From: Mycetocola miduiensis
Lineage (GTDB): Bacteria > Actinomycetota > Actinomycetes > Actinomycetales > Microbacteriaceae
Length of the DNA stretch: 64,000 bases
Assembly: GCF_900115155.1 (NCBI RefSeq)
Contig: NZ_FOVM01000002.1
Coordinates: forward strand, 374,550 to 438,549
Direction: 5' to 3'
This document shows, piece after piece, positions 1 to 6,755 of this stretch (its first letter is position 1; each line of letters begins with the position of its first letter). The translations under genes were made by a program, and so were the position numbers. The notes under the pieces were generated by a model that saw nothing but the letters and a program-made list of their open reading frames with translations, made no database searches and was not told the DNA's origin.

Positions 1-25
1 CCCGTGTCGCTGCGATGCTCGTGAA

Positions 26-39
26 TGGACCTTCGTCCG
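26..39. promoter_or_regulatory. DosR-box-like palindrome (TGGACCTTCGTCCG)
   Basis: The 14-mer fits the island consensus with its outer bases changed. No gene start lies at the usual distance to the right. It may serve a gene to the left of the window or be an orphan left by a deletion. Confidence 0.45.
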
Positions 40-354
40 TAGTCCATAGGCGTTCCGGGCGGAAGGCGGCACCGGGTGCAACAGCTATTGCAGACGGAAT
101 GGCAGCTGGGAACGGCCGGACGGCCCTCGTAGCGGTCTCCCCGCGTGCGTTCCAGGCCGGCGGCGTCGCCGTCGCTGAAGTTGTCCGAGACGCTCATGTG
201 TCGGGGCCTTTTTGGGTCCCTTTTGACAAGCGAACAACGGCAAATATCCACATCAAATGATGAGTGCTCATCCGACGCGATCGCCCTTGCGGCCGTATGA
301 TTACTGGTATCCACAACTAAAGACGGCGCGGACCCGCACTTCAGCGTCTGTCAG

Positions 355-388
355 GGGGTCAGGGGTTCGAATCCCCTCAGATCCACCA
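355..388 (+). other. tRNA-like 3' end remnant (possible attachment-site scar)
   Basis: A 5-bp T-stem with the TTCGAAT loop (361-377) is followed by CAGATCC, a discriminator A and an encoded CCA (378-388). No matching 5' acceptor strand (GGATCTG or a G-U variant) occurs within about 100 bases upstream, so this is not a complete tRNA. A tmRNA 3' end is also possible, but no tmRNA 5' part or tag reading frame was seen. Such isolated 3' ends are typical of att sites left by elements that integrate into tRNA or tmRNA genes. Confidence 0.45.
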
Positions 389-638
389 AAACCTCTGGTG
401 AGCGATAAGTTCTCAGGGGTTCTTTTCTTTCGGAAAGCGCCTCCGGGGCCTTATTGGGGCCTTAATGATTTTCATCGAAGGTTCCGGGGACCACTCCCGA
501 GGTCGCTCAGTCGGCCGAAAGTGCTGCGAACGGCGGTCGTGCCCACCTGGTGGTATTCGAGCGGTCGCTCCATCTGCTCATTGGTCCGTGCGACGAGTAG
601 AGGAGAAAGACCCTTTCACGGAATTCTGAGCCCATTGA

Positions 639-652
639 GGGACTTTCGCCCT
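639..652 (+). promoter_or_regulatory. DosR-box-like site, promoter of CPBP gene
   Basis: GGGACTTTCGCCCT. A TAGCTT hexamer at 676-681 starts 24 bp past the end of the box, and the GTG start at 688 lies 7 bp after that hexamer, which implies a leaderless transcript. No Shine-Dalgarno sequence precedes the GTG. Confidence 0.75.
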
Positions 653-687
653 TGTCGCCGCACCGCATGCGCTCGTAGCTTCAGACG

Positions 688-1407
688 GTGCGGTCGCAAT
701 CTACTGACAACGTAACCTCTCCATGGACTCCACCGCCCCCGCCGCAGCCTAGATGGGGCGGGTCATCTCTCTGGACTGCGATCGCCGCCATAGAGGTTGC
801 GCTCGCTATCACGACAGTGATTCTGGACCTGTTCATCCCAGCGCTGGTCCTGCTCGTACTTGGTGCGTTCTCGTTAGCGCTTCGGCGACAGAGCCTCAAG
901 ACGCTCGGAGTGTGCCGCCCGCCTGCAGGCGCCTCCAGAATGATCATCCACGTCGCCCTGCTGACGCTTGGCTGGAACATCCTCACCTTCCTCCTGTTCC
1001 TTCCGTTGCTGGAGCTCGCAACCGGTACCGAACAGGATGTGAGCGGGTTCGCCCCGATACAGGGCGACTTCCGTCTGTTGCTCCTCATGCTTGCGCTGTC
1101 ATGGACTCTCGCAGCCGTGGGTGAGGAGTTCGCGTTCCGCGGCTATGTTCAGACGCGAATGCGCGAGCTGCTCCCGGGGCGTTGGGGGCTCGCCACAGCG
1201 ATCATATTTTCGTCGTTGCTGTTCGGGCTGGTACACACAGAACAGGGAATTGTCGGAGTGATCGTCACGACCGTCGATGGTGTTTTCTTCAGCCTCCTGC
1301 GCTACCAGTTTCGAACGCTGTGGGCAGCCGTAACGTCGCACGGCGTTAGCAACACGATGGGGCTTATCGTCTTTTTTCTGTTCGGCCCGGTGCAAGCTCC
1401 CTGGTGA
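688..1407 (+). CDS. CPBP (CAAX-like) family intramembrane metalloprotease
   Basis: A 239-residue multi-pass membrane protein. The CPBP signature is complete: EE-x3-R at residues 146-151 (EEFAFR), then an F-x3-H segment (FGLVH), and near the C-terminus H-x3-N (HGVSN). These residues bind metal and catalyse in Rce1-type proteases, whose bacterial members cleave or modify membrane substrates of unknown identity. The start is the GTG placed 35 bases after a DosR-like box, without a ribosome-binding site. A damaged copy lies at 16692-17371 and a more distant CPBP gene at 43412-44329. The substrate cannot be inferred. Confidence 0.85.
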   Translation: MRSQSTDNVTSPWTPPPPPQPRWGGSSLWTAIAAIEVALAITTVILDLFIPALVLLVLGAFSLALRRQSLKTLGVCRPPAGASRMIIHVALLTLGWNILTFLLFLPLLELATGTEQDVSGFAPIQGDFRLLLLMLALSWTLAAVGEEFAFRGYVQTRMRELLPGRWGLATAIIFSSLLFGLVHTEQGIVGVIVTTVDGVFFSLLRYQFRTLWAAVTSHGVSNTMGLIVFFLFGPVQAPW

Positions 1408-1599
1408 GCAGTCGTGCTCAGGCGGGCACCATCAAACCTCGAGTTCGCCGGGTGATCATGTGCCCCGTCACCCGGAGCGCTCATGGACTTTACCTGCAAC
1501 AGGTTGTTGGAGCCGTCGACACGCAGAGAGAGGAATCGCTGGGGAATTGTTGGCTATCGCCAACCGTACTTGTGAAGCGTATGCGGAGCAGCGCGCGCC

Positions 1600-2129
1600 T
1601 CACGGAGTCGGATTGTCCGTTCGCACATCAAGTCCGAGCGTCGAGAGCACCTTCGTCGCCCAAGTCTCGGCGCGTTGGAGTTCCCCTTCCAGAAGGGGAC
1701 CTTCATACCCATGCACGCAAAAGGTTTCCTGCTTCACCGACGTTTCGAATCCGAGGGACCGCAGTTCATGCCTCGCCGCTTTTGCGGCTGAGCCAGGGAG
1801 GCGCGGCTTGTCGACTCGAGTATCGAACGCGACGGCCGGAACCTCTGATTCAACCCTGTCGAGTGCGTTAAGCCACCCCGGATGCCCCTCGTTGGTGCGT
1901 GCGGTGCAGAGTGAGATTTGACGGCTTCGGCGCGCGTCGCGGGCCGTGTCATCGAGAACGCCTGCGTGGGTCCACCAACGACGACAAGACCGTAGCCGCT
2001 GGCCGATCCGGGCGCAGAATCGGAGTCCATGACGTCCACGGTGCCGACGGGGGTTAGAACCTTTCCAACGACCCGAGCGACTTTTTCCGTATTGCCCCAC
2101 AGGGACTCATAAACCACAAGTGCTTGCAC
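1600..2129 (-). pseudogene. Flavodoxin-like protein, frameshifted
   Basis: The N-terminal half is a flavodoxin FMN-binding start (MQALVVYESLWGNTEKVA, with the phosphate loop S-x-W-G-N-T-E) and continues to about base 1920. The rest (RTNEGHPGWL, then FETSVK and YEGPLLEGE to the stop at 1600) lies in another frame. Together they would make a protein of about 175 residues, typical for this single-domain flavodoxin family. One frameshift near 1915-1920 separates the halves. It is not a close copy of the flavodoxin at 40693-41247. A weak palindrome at 2174-2187 is the only box candidate upstream. Confidence 0.75.
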
Positions 2130-2198
2130 TGTTGCTCCTCAGATTGAGCGACCCGCGAGGGTCCCGGTTATGGAGGACAACGGCCTCCGATGGTGCGC

Positions 2199-2504
2199 TT
2201 AGGTCTCTTGCCTATGCCCAAGCTGTTCTGGCTCACCGGTCGAGGCACGGATAGAGGCTTCGCTGCGTTCCGCACGGCGGCGGGCCCCGCTCACACCGAA
2301 AAGGTAAATGGCGTCGAGGACCCCTAGCGTGTTCGAGATGAGCAGTGTGACGAACCAAGACCTGCTGTCATCTTTTGCCGCGCGCCAGAGCGAGGCGCCC
2401 TTCCACGCGAGCGTCCATGCCACAAGGGCGACGAGAACCGAGCGGCCAACTGTGCCACGCGTGTCCACTAGATGAGTGGAGCTACTAACCTGATAAATCT
2501 TCAT
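2199..2504 (-). CDS. Small membrane protein resembling the DUF5652 family
   Basis: 101 residues from the ATG at 2504; the longer open frame upstream has no protein-like character. Two hydrophobic segments lie at about residues 20-36 and 48-68, with the pattern WKGASLWRAA followed by WFVTLLISNTLGVLDAIYLF, which I recognise from short DUF5652-like proteins. The C-terminal 25 residues are polar and Arg/Glu-rich. No strong ribosome-binding site is visible. It is divergent from the membrane-protein gene at 2737, and the box at 2658-2671 lies between them, so it could share that regulation. Function unknown. Confidence 0.65.
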   Translation of the reverse strand: MKIYQVSSSTHLVDTRGTVGRSVLVALVAWTLAWKGASLWRAAKDDSRSWFVTLLISNTLGVLDAIYLFGVSGARRRAERSEASIRASTGEPEQLGHRQET

Positions 2505-2657
2505 GACGAGCCAATCTCGTGGTGGTCCCCCTGCGCAGGTCCTGTTACTAAGCGGGGACGACACGGCGGAACGCTGCATCGGTCGAACTCCACTGTGCCA
2601 CGGAAGGGGAAAGGTGGTAAGCCCTCGTCGCATAAACGGCACTGGCTCGCCGGAATC

Positions 2658-2671
2658 GGGACTTTCGCCCT
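2658..2671 (+). promoter_or_regulatory. DosR-box-like site upstream of membrane protein gene
   Basis: GGGACTTTCGCCCT, identical to the site at 639. A TTCACTG sequence follows at 2694-2700; the paralogous gene at 59958 has the same sequence at nearly the same place after its box. The next start codon is at 2737. Confidence 0.7.
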
Positions 2672-2736
2672 GTCGCATGCCCGCTGAGTGAACTTCACTG
2701 GGAATGCACAAGCCGAATTGGGGAAGGGAAAACACT

Positions 2737-3276
2737 ATGCACGGCTCGCAATTTCGGGCGGTGATCTATTGGACGCTCCTCGTGGTCACCATCTTCAACG
2801 TCGTGTCCGCGATCGGTGGCGGGGTCGCCATGCTCGTCACAAACGGGCTCGGGATGCCCGTCGCCAGCCTCGCAGGAAGCCCGTTTGATTCCTTTGTGTG
2901 GCCGGGAGTAATCCTGATCGTGGTGGTTGGGGGAACGCAAGCTCTCGCGGCGGTACTGCTTCTGTTGAGGCGCGAGTCGGCCTTGCTTTGGTCAGCTGTG
3001 GCTGCACTGGGAATGCTGATTTGGATCTTTACTGAAACTGGTTTGATCCGGGGATGGTCGTGGTTGCAGGTTGTCTACTTCGCCACCGGAACGGCGCAAC
3101 TCGTGTGTGTTCTTGCTTTGCTCGGTGTTGCTGCCTGGCTCCCGCGGGAGCCGCTGAGGGAACCGGTGACAAGCGCCTTTCAGGTGACACCGCGCACGGT
3201 CACCGGCATCCGGTCCCGCTCTGCCCGGCGCGCCTCGCAGCCGCGCGCGGAGCAGGTACAAGCGAGGTCGTCATAA
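2737..3276 (+). CDS. Four-helix membrane protein, island family (copy 1)
   Basis: 179 residues from the ATG at 2737, which has a GGGAAGGG-type ribosome-binding site; the in-frame ATG at 2704 has none. Four hydrophobic segments are seen at about residues 10-35, 48-72, 80-100 and 105-130. Conserved features are NGLGMP, VVGGTQALA, the FTETGLIRGWSWLQVVYFATGT stretch around helix 4, and a basic tail of about 45 residues. Close relatives are at 32926-33393 (disrupted) and 59958-60425. All three follow a DosR-like box. Function unknown; the repeated linkage to ADH and USP genes suggests a stress membrane role. Confidence 0.8.
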   Translation: MHGSQFRAVIYWTLLVVTIFNVVSAIGGGVAMLVTNGLGMPVASLAGSPFDSFVWPGVILIVVVGGTQALAAVLLLLRRESALLWSAVAALGMLIWIFTETGLIRGWSWLQVVYFATGTAQLVCVLALLGVAAWLPREPLREPVTSAFQVTPRTVTGIRSRSARRASQPRAEQVQARSS

Positions 3277-3290
3277 TGGTCCCGGGACGT

Positions 3291-3486
3291 ATGACAGAAG
3301 GGCGCGCGCGTAATTGTGCGAGACGGGCCGTGGGGCTTCTTCTTCCTTGTGGCCTGGGTGGGTGCTGCTATCTACTTCGTCTCTGAGTCTGATGGCTCAT
3401 TCTGGGGCGTTATTCTCGGCCTGCTGCAGGCGATCGTCTGGCCGGCGTACGTCGTCTTTCATGCGCTGACGTTGATGGGTGTCTGA
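3291..3486 (+). pseudogene. Small two-helix membrane protein, probable frameshift
   Basis: From 3316 the frame encodes VRDGPWGFFF, then YFVSESDGSFWGV and LLQAIVWPAY, closely matching the intact 72-residue protein at 61464-61682. The start ATG at 3291 (MTEGRAR) is in another frame. The two are separated by the run GGCGCGCGCG at 3301-3310, where the intact copy has two more bases, so slippage in a GC dinucleotide run is the likely cause. Translation could restart at GTG 3316 to give 56 residues. It lies between the membrane protein at 2737 and the tandem USP. Confidence 0.65.
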
Positions 3487-3559
3487 TCGCGGGCACACAC
3501 AGCCGGGCAGCGAATGTTCGCTGACCGGCGACCGGAACAAGAGAAGTGAGGAACGAACG

Positions 3560-4516
3560 ATGGACACACCAGACATCGAGGGAGCCGTCCAGATTCTGCC
3601 GGCGCTGGAGGACCACCAAGTCGACCCGACCACCGAGCGGGTACTAATAGCAACCGACGGGGGAGACGCGGGAGAATCGGCCGTGCGATGGGCCGCAAAC
3701 CGCTCGAAGCTCCATCGCCTCGACATCGACCTCATTTCCATCATCGAGGTCGACCCGATCACGAAGAAAAGTTACGGGGAACAGCTCCACGAGGAAGCTG
3801 AGGTCGCGGTGGATCACGGGCGGAAGCGACTGCTCGCGGCTACGCCGGGTTCAGACATCCACACAGAGGTCGTTTTCGGTGACGCACGCTCAATCCTCGA
3901 CGAACTGTCCGCTGAATTCAACCTCCTCGTCGTCGGCAGCAACCGCACTGGCCGGCTGACTGGTTTGCTTGGCAGCACTTTCTCCGTGAAGGTTGCGGAG
4001 AGTGCCCGTTGCACAGTCGTCGTTGTCCCCAAGAACTGGAGCCCCTCTCAAGGACCGGTCGTCGTGGGGATTGGAATGGACGATTCCGATCAGCGTGTGC
4101 TGGCATATGCGGTCCATGAGGCTCGAGTGCTACACGGCCCGGTGAGGCTTGTCCACGCATTGCAGCTGCCAGCATATTTTCCTTCAAGGGCCAGCACAGG
4201 CCACGGGGGAGACATGAATGACATCGTCGAGAGGCACACCTCAGCTCTCGACGATCTTGTCGCAAACCTGCGGGCTCAGAATGTGGACCTGGAGATAGAA
4301 GGAGTGCTTTCCGTCGATGATGCAGGCGAAGCGCTCCGGCGGGAGGCGAAAGGGGCCACCATGCTCGTGGTGGGAAGTCACGCCCGGAGTGCCGTGGACC
4401 GGTTCTTCGTCGGCTCGGTGAGCCGTGACATCCTCTGGAGGCCGCCCTGCCCGATCGCCGTAGTTCGTGCGCATGAGCCGGAGTCGGCGTCACCCGGTTC
4501 GGCGAGCGGTAAGTAG
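3560..4516 (+). CDS. Universal stress protein, tandem two-domain
   Basis: 318 residues from the ATG at 3560, preceded by GTGAGGAACGA; the frame opens earlier, but only this start has a ribosome-binding site. Two USP domains lie at about residues 25-155 and 160-305. Both keep the ATP-binding loop: VVGSNRTGRLTGLLGS in domain 1 and VVGSHARSAVDRFFVGS in domain 2. Tandem USPs of this size (Rv1996 and Rv2623 in Mycobacterium) bind ATP and modulate growth arrest. It is third in a run with the membrane genes at 2737 and 3291 and probably shares their box. A fragment of a related tandem USP lies at 34958-35458. Confidence 0.9.
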   Translation: MDTPDIEGAVQILPALEDHQVDPTTERVLIATDGGDAGESAVRWAANRSKLHRLDIDLISIIEVDPITKKSYGEQLHEEAEVAVDHGRKRLLAATPGSDIHTEVVFGDARSILDELSAEFNLLVVGSNRTGRLTGLLGSTFSVKVAESARCTVVVVPKNWSPSQGPVVVGIGMDDSDQRVLAYAVHEARVLHGPVRLVHALQLPAYFPSRASTGHGGDMNDIVERHTSALDDLVANLRAQNVDLEIEGVLSVDDAGEALRREAKGATMLVVGSHARSAVDRFFVGSVSRDILWRPPCPIAVVRAHEPESASPGSASGK

Positions 4517-4571
4517 CGTCGGAACGACTGGATGAAGCAATCACGGCGATCTCCGCGAACCGTTCGGCGGC

Positions 4572-4698
4572 TACCCAAGTCGAACCGCGCATCGGCATCC
4601 GCGAACAGGGCGCGCACCCGGTCGATGGCCGCGGCGTCGGCATCCGCCCGCAGCGAGACGACGGTTCCCATCGTCTCGAACACCCACGGCGTACGCAT
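4572..4698 (-). pseudogene. ApbE (FAD:protein FMN transferase), N-terminal fragment
   Basis: About 40 residues from the ATG at 4698 match the ApbE N-terminus (FETMGTVVSLRA, then a helix ending ADARFDLG). After this the frame runs into unrelated sequence adjoining the USP gene, so some 85% of the protein is missing. ApbE attaches FMN to a threonine of FMN-binding domains, and the gene directly upstream encodes such a domain, with the pair overlapping by ATGA. The break most likely arose by a deletion that joined this cluster to the USP gene. Confidence 0.7.
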
Positions 4699-5156
4699 CA
4701 GAACCCTGCCGCGTCGAGGGCGGACTGTAGCGAACGGAGGTATCCGTCACTTGTGTAGGTCGCGCCGCCCACCGTGGCGACCGAGGCCGACTGGGCCGCG
4801 AGCACCTCAGACCGCAGCACAGGTACCGCCCGGTTGCTGATCGCGACCGAACGACGGTCGTGGTCGGTGGCCTGCAGGGCTGTGACATCGGTGATGGTGC
4901 CGTTCACGACGGTGACCTGCACCTGCATGGTGCCGAACGGAGTCGAGACCGCTGGGCCGACGAAGGTGCCGTCGGTTGCCGTCTGCGGAGCGACCGGTGC
5001 CGTCGTGGCCGGGTCGCTGCGCCCGGTATCCGGGGTTGTCGCCGTTCCCGCGACCGATGCCACGGGTGGCGATGTCGTGATTGTGCCCACCTGCCAGCCG
5101 ACGACGAGGACAACGGCTGAGGCGAAGATGCCGCCGAGGAGTGCTCGTGTCCTCAC
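4698..5156 (-). CDS. FMN-binding domain protein, membrane-anchored
   Basis: 152 residues from the GTG at 5156, which overlaps the stop of the upstream reductase (GTGA). An N-terminal signal anchor (ALLGGIFASAVVLVVGW, about residues 5-22) is followed by a Thr/Pro-rich linker and an FMN_bind domain with GTMQVQVTVVNGTITDV and, near the end, GGATYTSDGY. The last motif is the flavinylation site, with Thr at about 133 as acceptor. Such proteins carry electrons outside the membrane. The frame is intact, but its partners are broken: the reductase upstream has stops and the ApbE gene downstream is truncated. It is probably no longer flavinylated unless another ApbE exists. Confidence 0.8.
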   Translation of the reverse strand: MRTRALLGGIFASAVVLVVGWQVGTITTSPPVASVAGTATTPDTGRSDPATTAPVAPQTATDGTFVGPAVSTPFGTMQVQVTVVNGTITDVTALQATDHDRRSVAISNRAVPVLRSEVLAAQSASVATVGGATYTSDGYLRSLQSALDAAGF

Positions 5157-6596
5157 CAGTCGAACCCTTCTATGTGGAGTTGGAGGTCGGGCAGACCTGC
5201 ATCGCATGCTGCTGCCACAGCGAGTTCGGTCCATTCGGCGGGGCCGCAGATGTTGAGATCGGAGGAGCGGAGATCGGGAAAGATGGTCTGAATCGACACT
5301 CCCCGGGCGGCGTCCGCTGCCGAGAGCCACGACGCGCTCTTCGCCGGCCGCGGCCCGATCGACACATAGAGGCGGGCGCCGTCTCTACTCGACAACGCCT
5401 GCATCTCATCCCAGAGGAACATCCGACCGTCGGCCGAGTAACGAAGCAGGATCGTGGCTTCACCTGGTGCCGGCGTGCTCTGCTCGAGCAGGGCCCGCAC
5501 CGACGTCACCCCGATACCCGACGCGAGGATGGCGAGTCGCGGCGCCGTTCGGGCCTGGTCGGTGAAGAGCCCGTATGGTCCCTCGAACGAGACGCGGGTG
5601 CCTGGCCGGACCGCGAGCATCCGCTCCGTTCCGGCTCCGAGCGCGCGCACCGTGATGCGGGCGGCGTCGGGTGTCGGCACCTCGGAGAGCGAGATCGGGT
5701 GCGAGTGCCACCAGAGTCCATGCCCCCAGAAGCGCTACTGAAAGTATTGTCCGCCTCGCGCCTGCAAGCGGTCGAGGTTGCGGCCCGTGAGGTGAAGCGA
5801 AGCCGTGTCGGCCGAGTGCCAGACTACGGAATCGACGCGAACCGTGTGTCGAAGTGACGACACGATGGGCTCGAACACCCGGAATGTGAGGATCGACCCA
5901 AGCGGCGAGCACGTAGAGCCCGATCCACTAGCCCCGCAGAACGGTGCCCTCCGCGAGCACGCCGCCGGCGCTGAGCTGGTGCGGGAGCGCGGTGAGCACG
6001 GCTGCATAACCAAACCACACCTCATACGGGAACCGGCGCCGAACCGCGACGAGCGAGGTGACGACGATGAGGATCAGCAGCCCGAGTGCGATGAAGGCGA
6101 GGGGCATGTCGGGCGTCGCGAGCAGTGAGTACATTTCGGCAACCGGGTTGATGCCCTCGGTCATCGCGTAGCCAGCGAGCAGCAGCACGGCATGGCCGAG
6201 GAGCAGGTACAGCGCCGGTTTGCCGAGCGACCGGTGCGTTGCGAGGGCCCGGTCGTGGCCGATGGTCGCGTCGACGACGGGGATGCGCGCCGCGAGTATG
6301 AGCATGACGAGAACAAAGTTCGTGCCGACGAGCCCCGCGAGGATGCCCGAGCTCGTGACCGTCTCGGCCGGGGTGGTGAAGTCGCCCGCGCCTCCCTCGC
6401 TGAGGAACAGTGTTGCGGCAAGCGGACCGGACGCCCAGAGGGCGATGACAGGGAGTCTGCCCGGGCGAGACGGCGGCGCAACCGGCGCGCGGCATCCGTG
6501 TGGTGACTCCGGCATCCTGGCAACCCTCGACTGCCCGGCGCGAACCGAGGGGACGGTCGGCCGTTCGAGCTGCGTCGTCAGGTTCGCTCCTTTCAC
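5153..6596 (-). pseudogene. Ferric-reductase-like membrane flavocytochrome with FNR domain, disrupted
   Basis: The N-terminal part (to 5931) has about six membrane segments with the His pattern of the ferric-reductase-like domain (THRSLGK, LLGHAVLL, LPHQLS). It is followed by an FAD/NAD reductase half (TVRVDSVVWHSADTASL, RMLAVRPGTRV, EGPYGLF, ILASGIGVTSVRALL, CGPAEW). There are three lesions: a TAG at 5928-5930, a frameshift near 5890 between AAWV and LTFRVFEP, and a TAG at 5735-5737 where a Trp is expected (F-Q-stop-R-F-W-G-H-G). The intact protein would have about 450 residues and pass electrons to the FMN-binding protein. The true start may be the Met at 6515. Confidence 0.8.
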
Positions 6597-6604
6597 GGGT
6601 GCCT

Positions 6605-6618
6605 GGGACTACAGGCTC
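6605..6618 (-). promoter_or_regulatory. Weak DosR-box-like site near the reductase pseudogene
   Basis: GGGACTACAGGCTC has one good half and one mismatch in the other. No nAnnnT hexamer lies at the usual spacing, so it may have decayed along with the gene. Confidence 0.3.
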
Positions 6619-6755
6619 CGCCCGGAAGCTATGAGCGCACTATGAGACGGGTGGCGGAGAACTGTGACTTGCACGTCGCACTCGTAGGCGGGTCGGTGCG
6701 GCCGCGGCCTGAGAAGAGGAATGACCCTGGAAACCGAGCGCGTTCGAAGTGTTCT

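Larger units (their letters stand above)
1..687. other. Intergenic region with remnants, no intact gene seen
   Basis: No open frame here resembles a known protein. The stretch holds a palindrome of the 14-bp island type (26-39), a tRNA-like 3' end (355-388) and the promoter of the CPBP gene (639-681). Read on the minus strand, bases 1-25 would encode eight residues (IHEHRSDT) matching part of the acyltransferase gene at 39612-40442, so the left edge may hold the tail of a broken homologue; this is too short to be sure. Confidence 0.5.

Noticed and set aside
20-388. Complete tmRNA ending at 388
   Set aside because: The size would fit, but no tmRNA 5' end, no tag frame and no matching acceptor strand were found.
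1404-1921. Two plus-strand frames after the CPBP gene
   Set aside because: They lie opposite the flavodoxin remnant or in non-coding sequence and lack any family resemblance.
2174-2187. Possible box AGGACAACGGCCTC upstream of the broken flavodoxin
   Set aside because: Several mismatches and no -10-like hexamer at the expected spacing.
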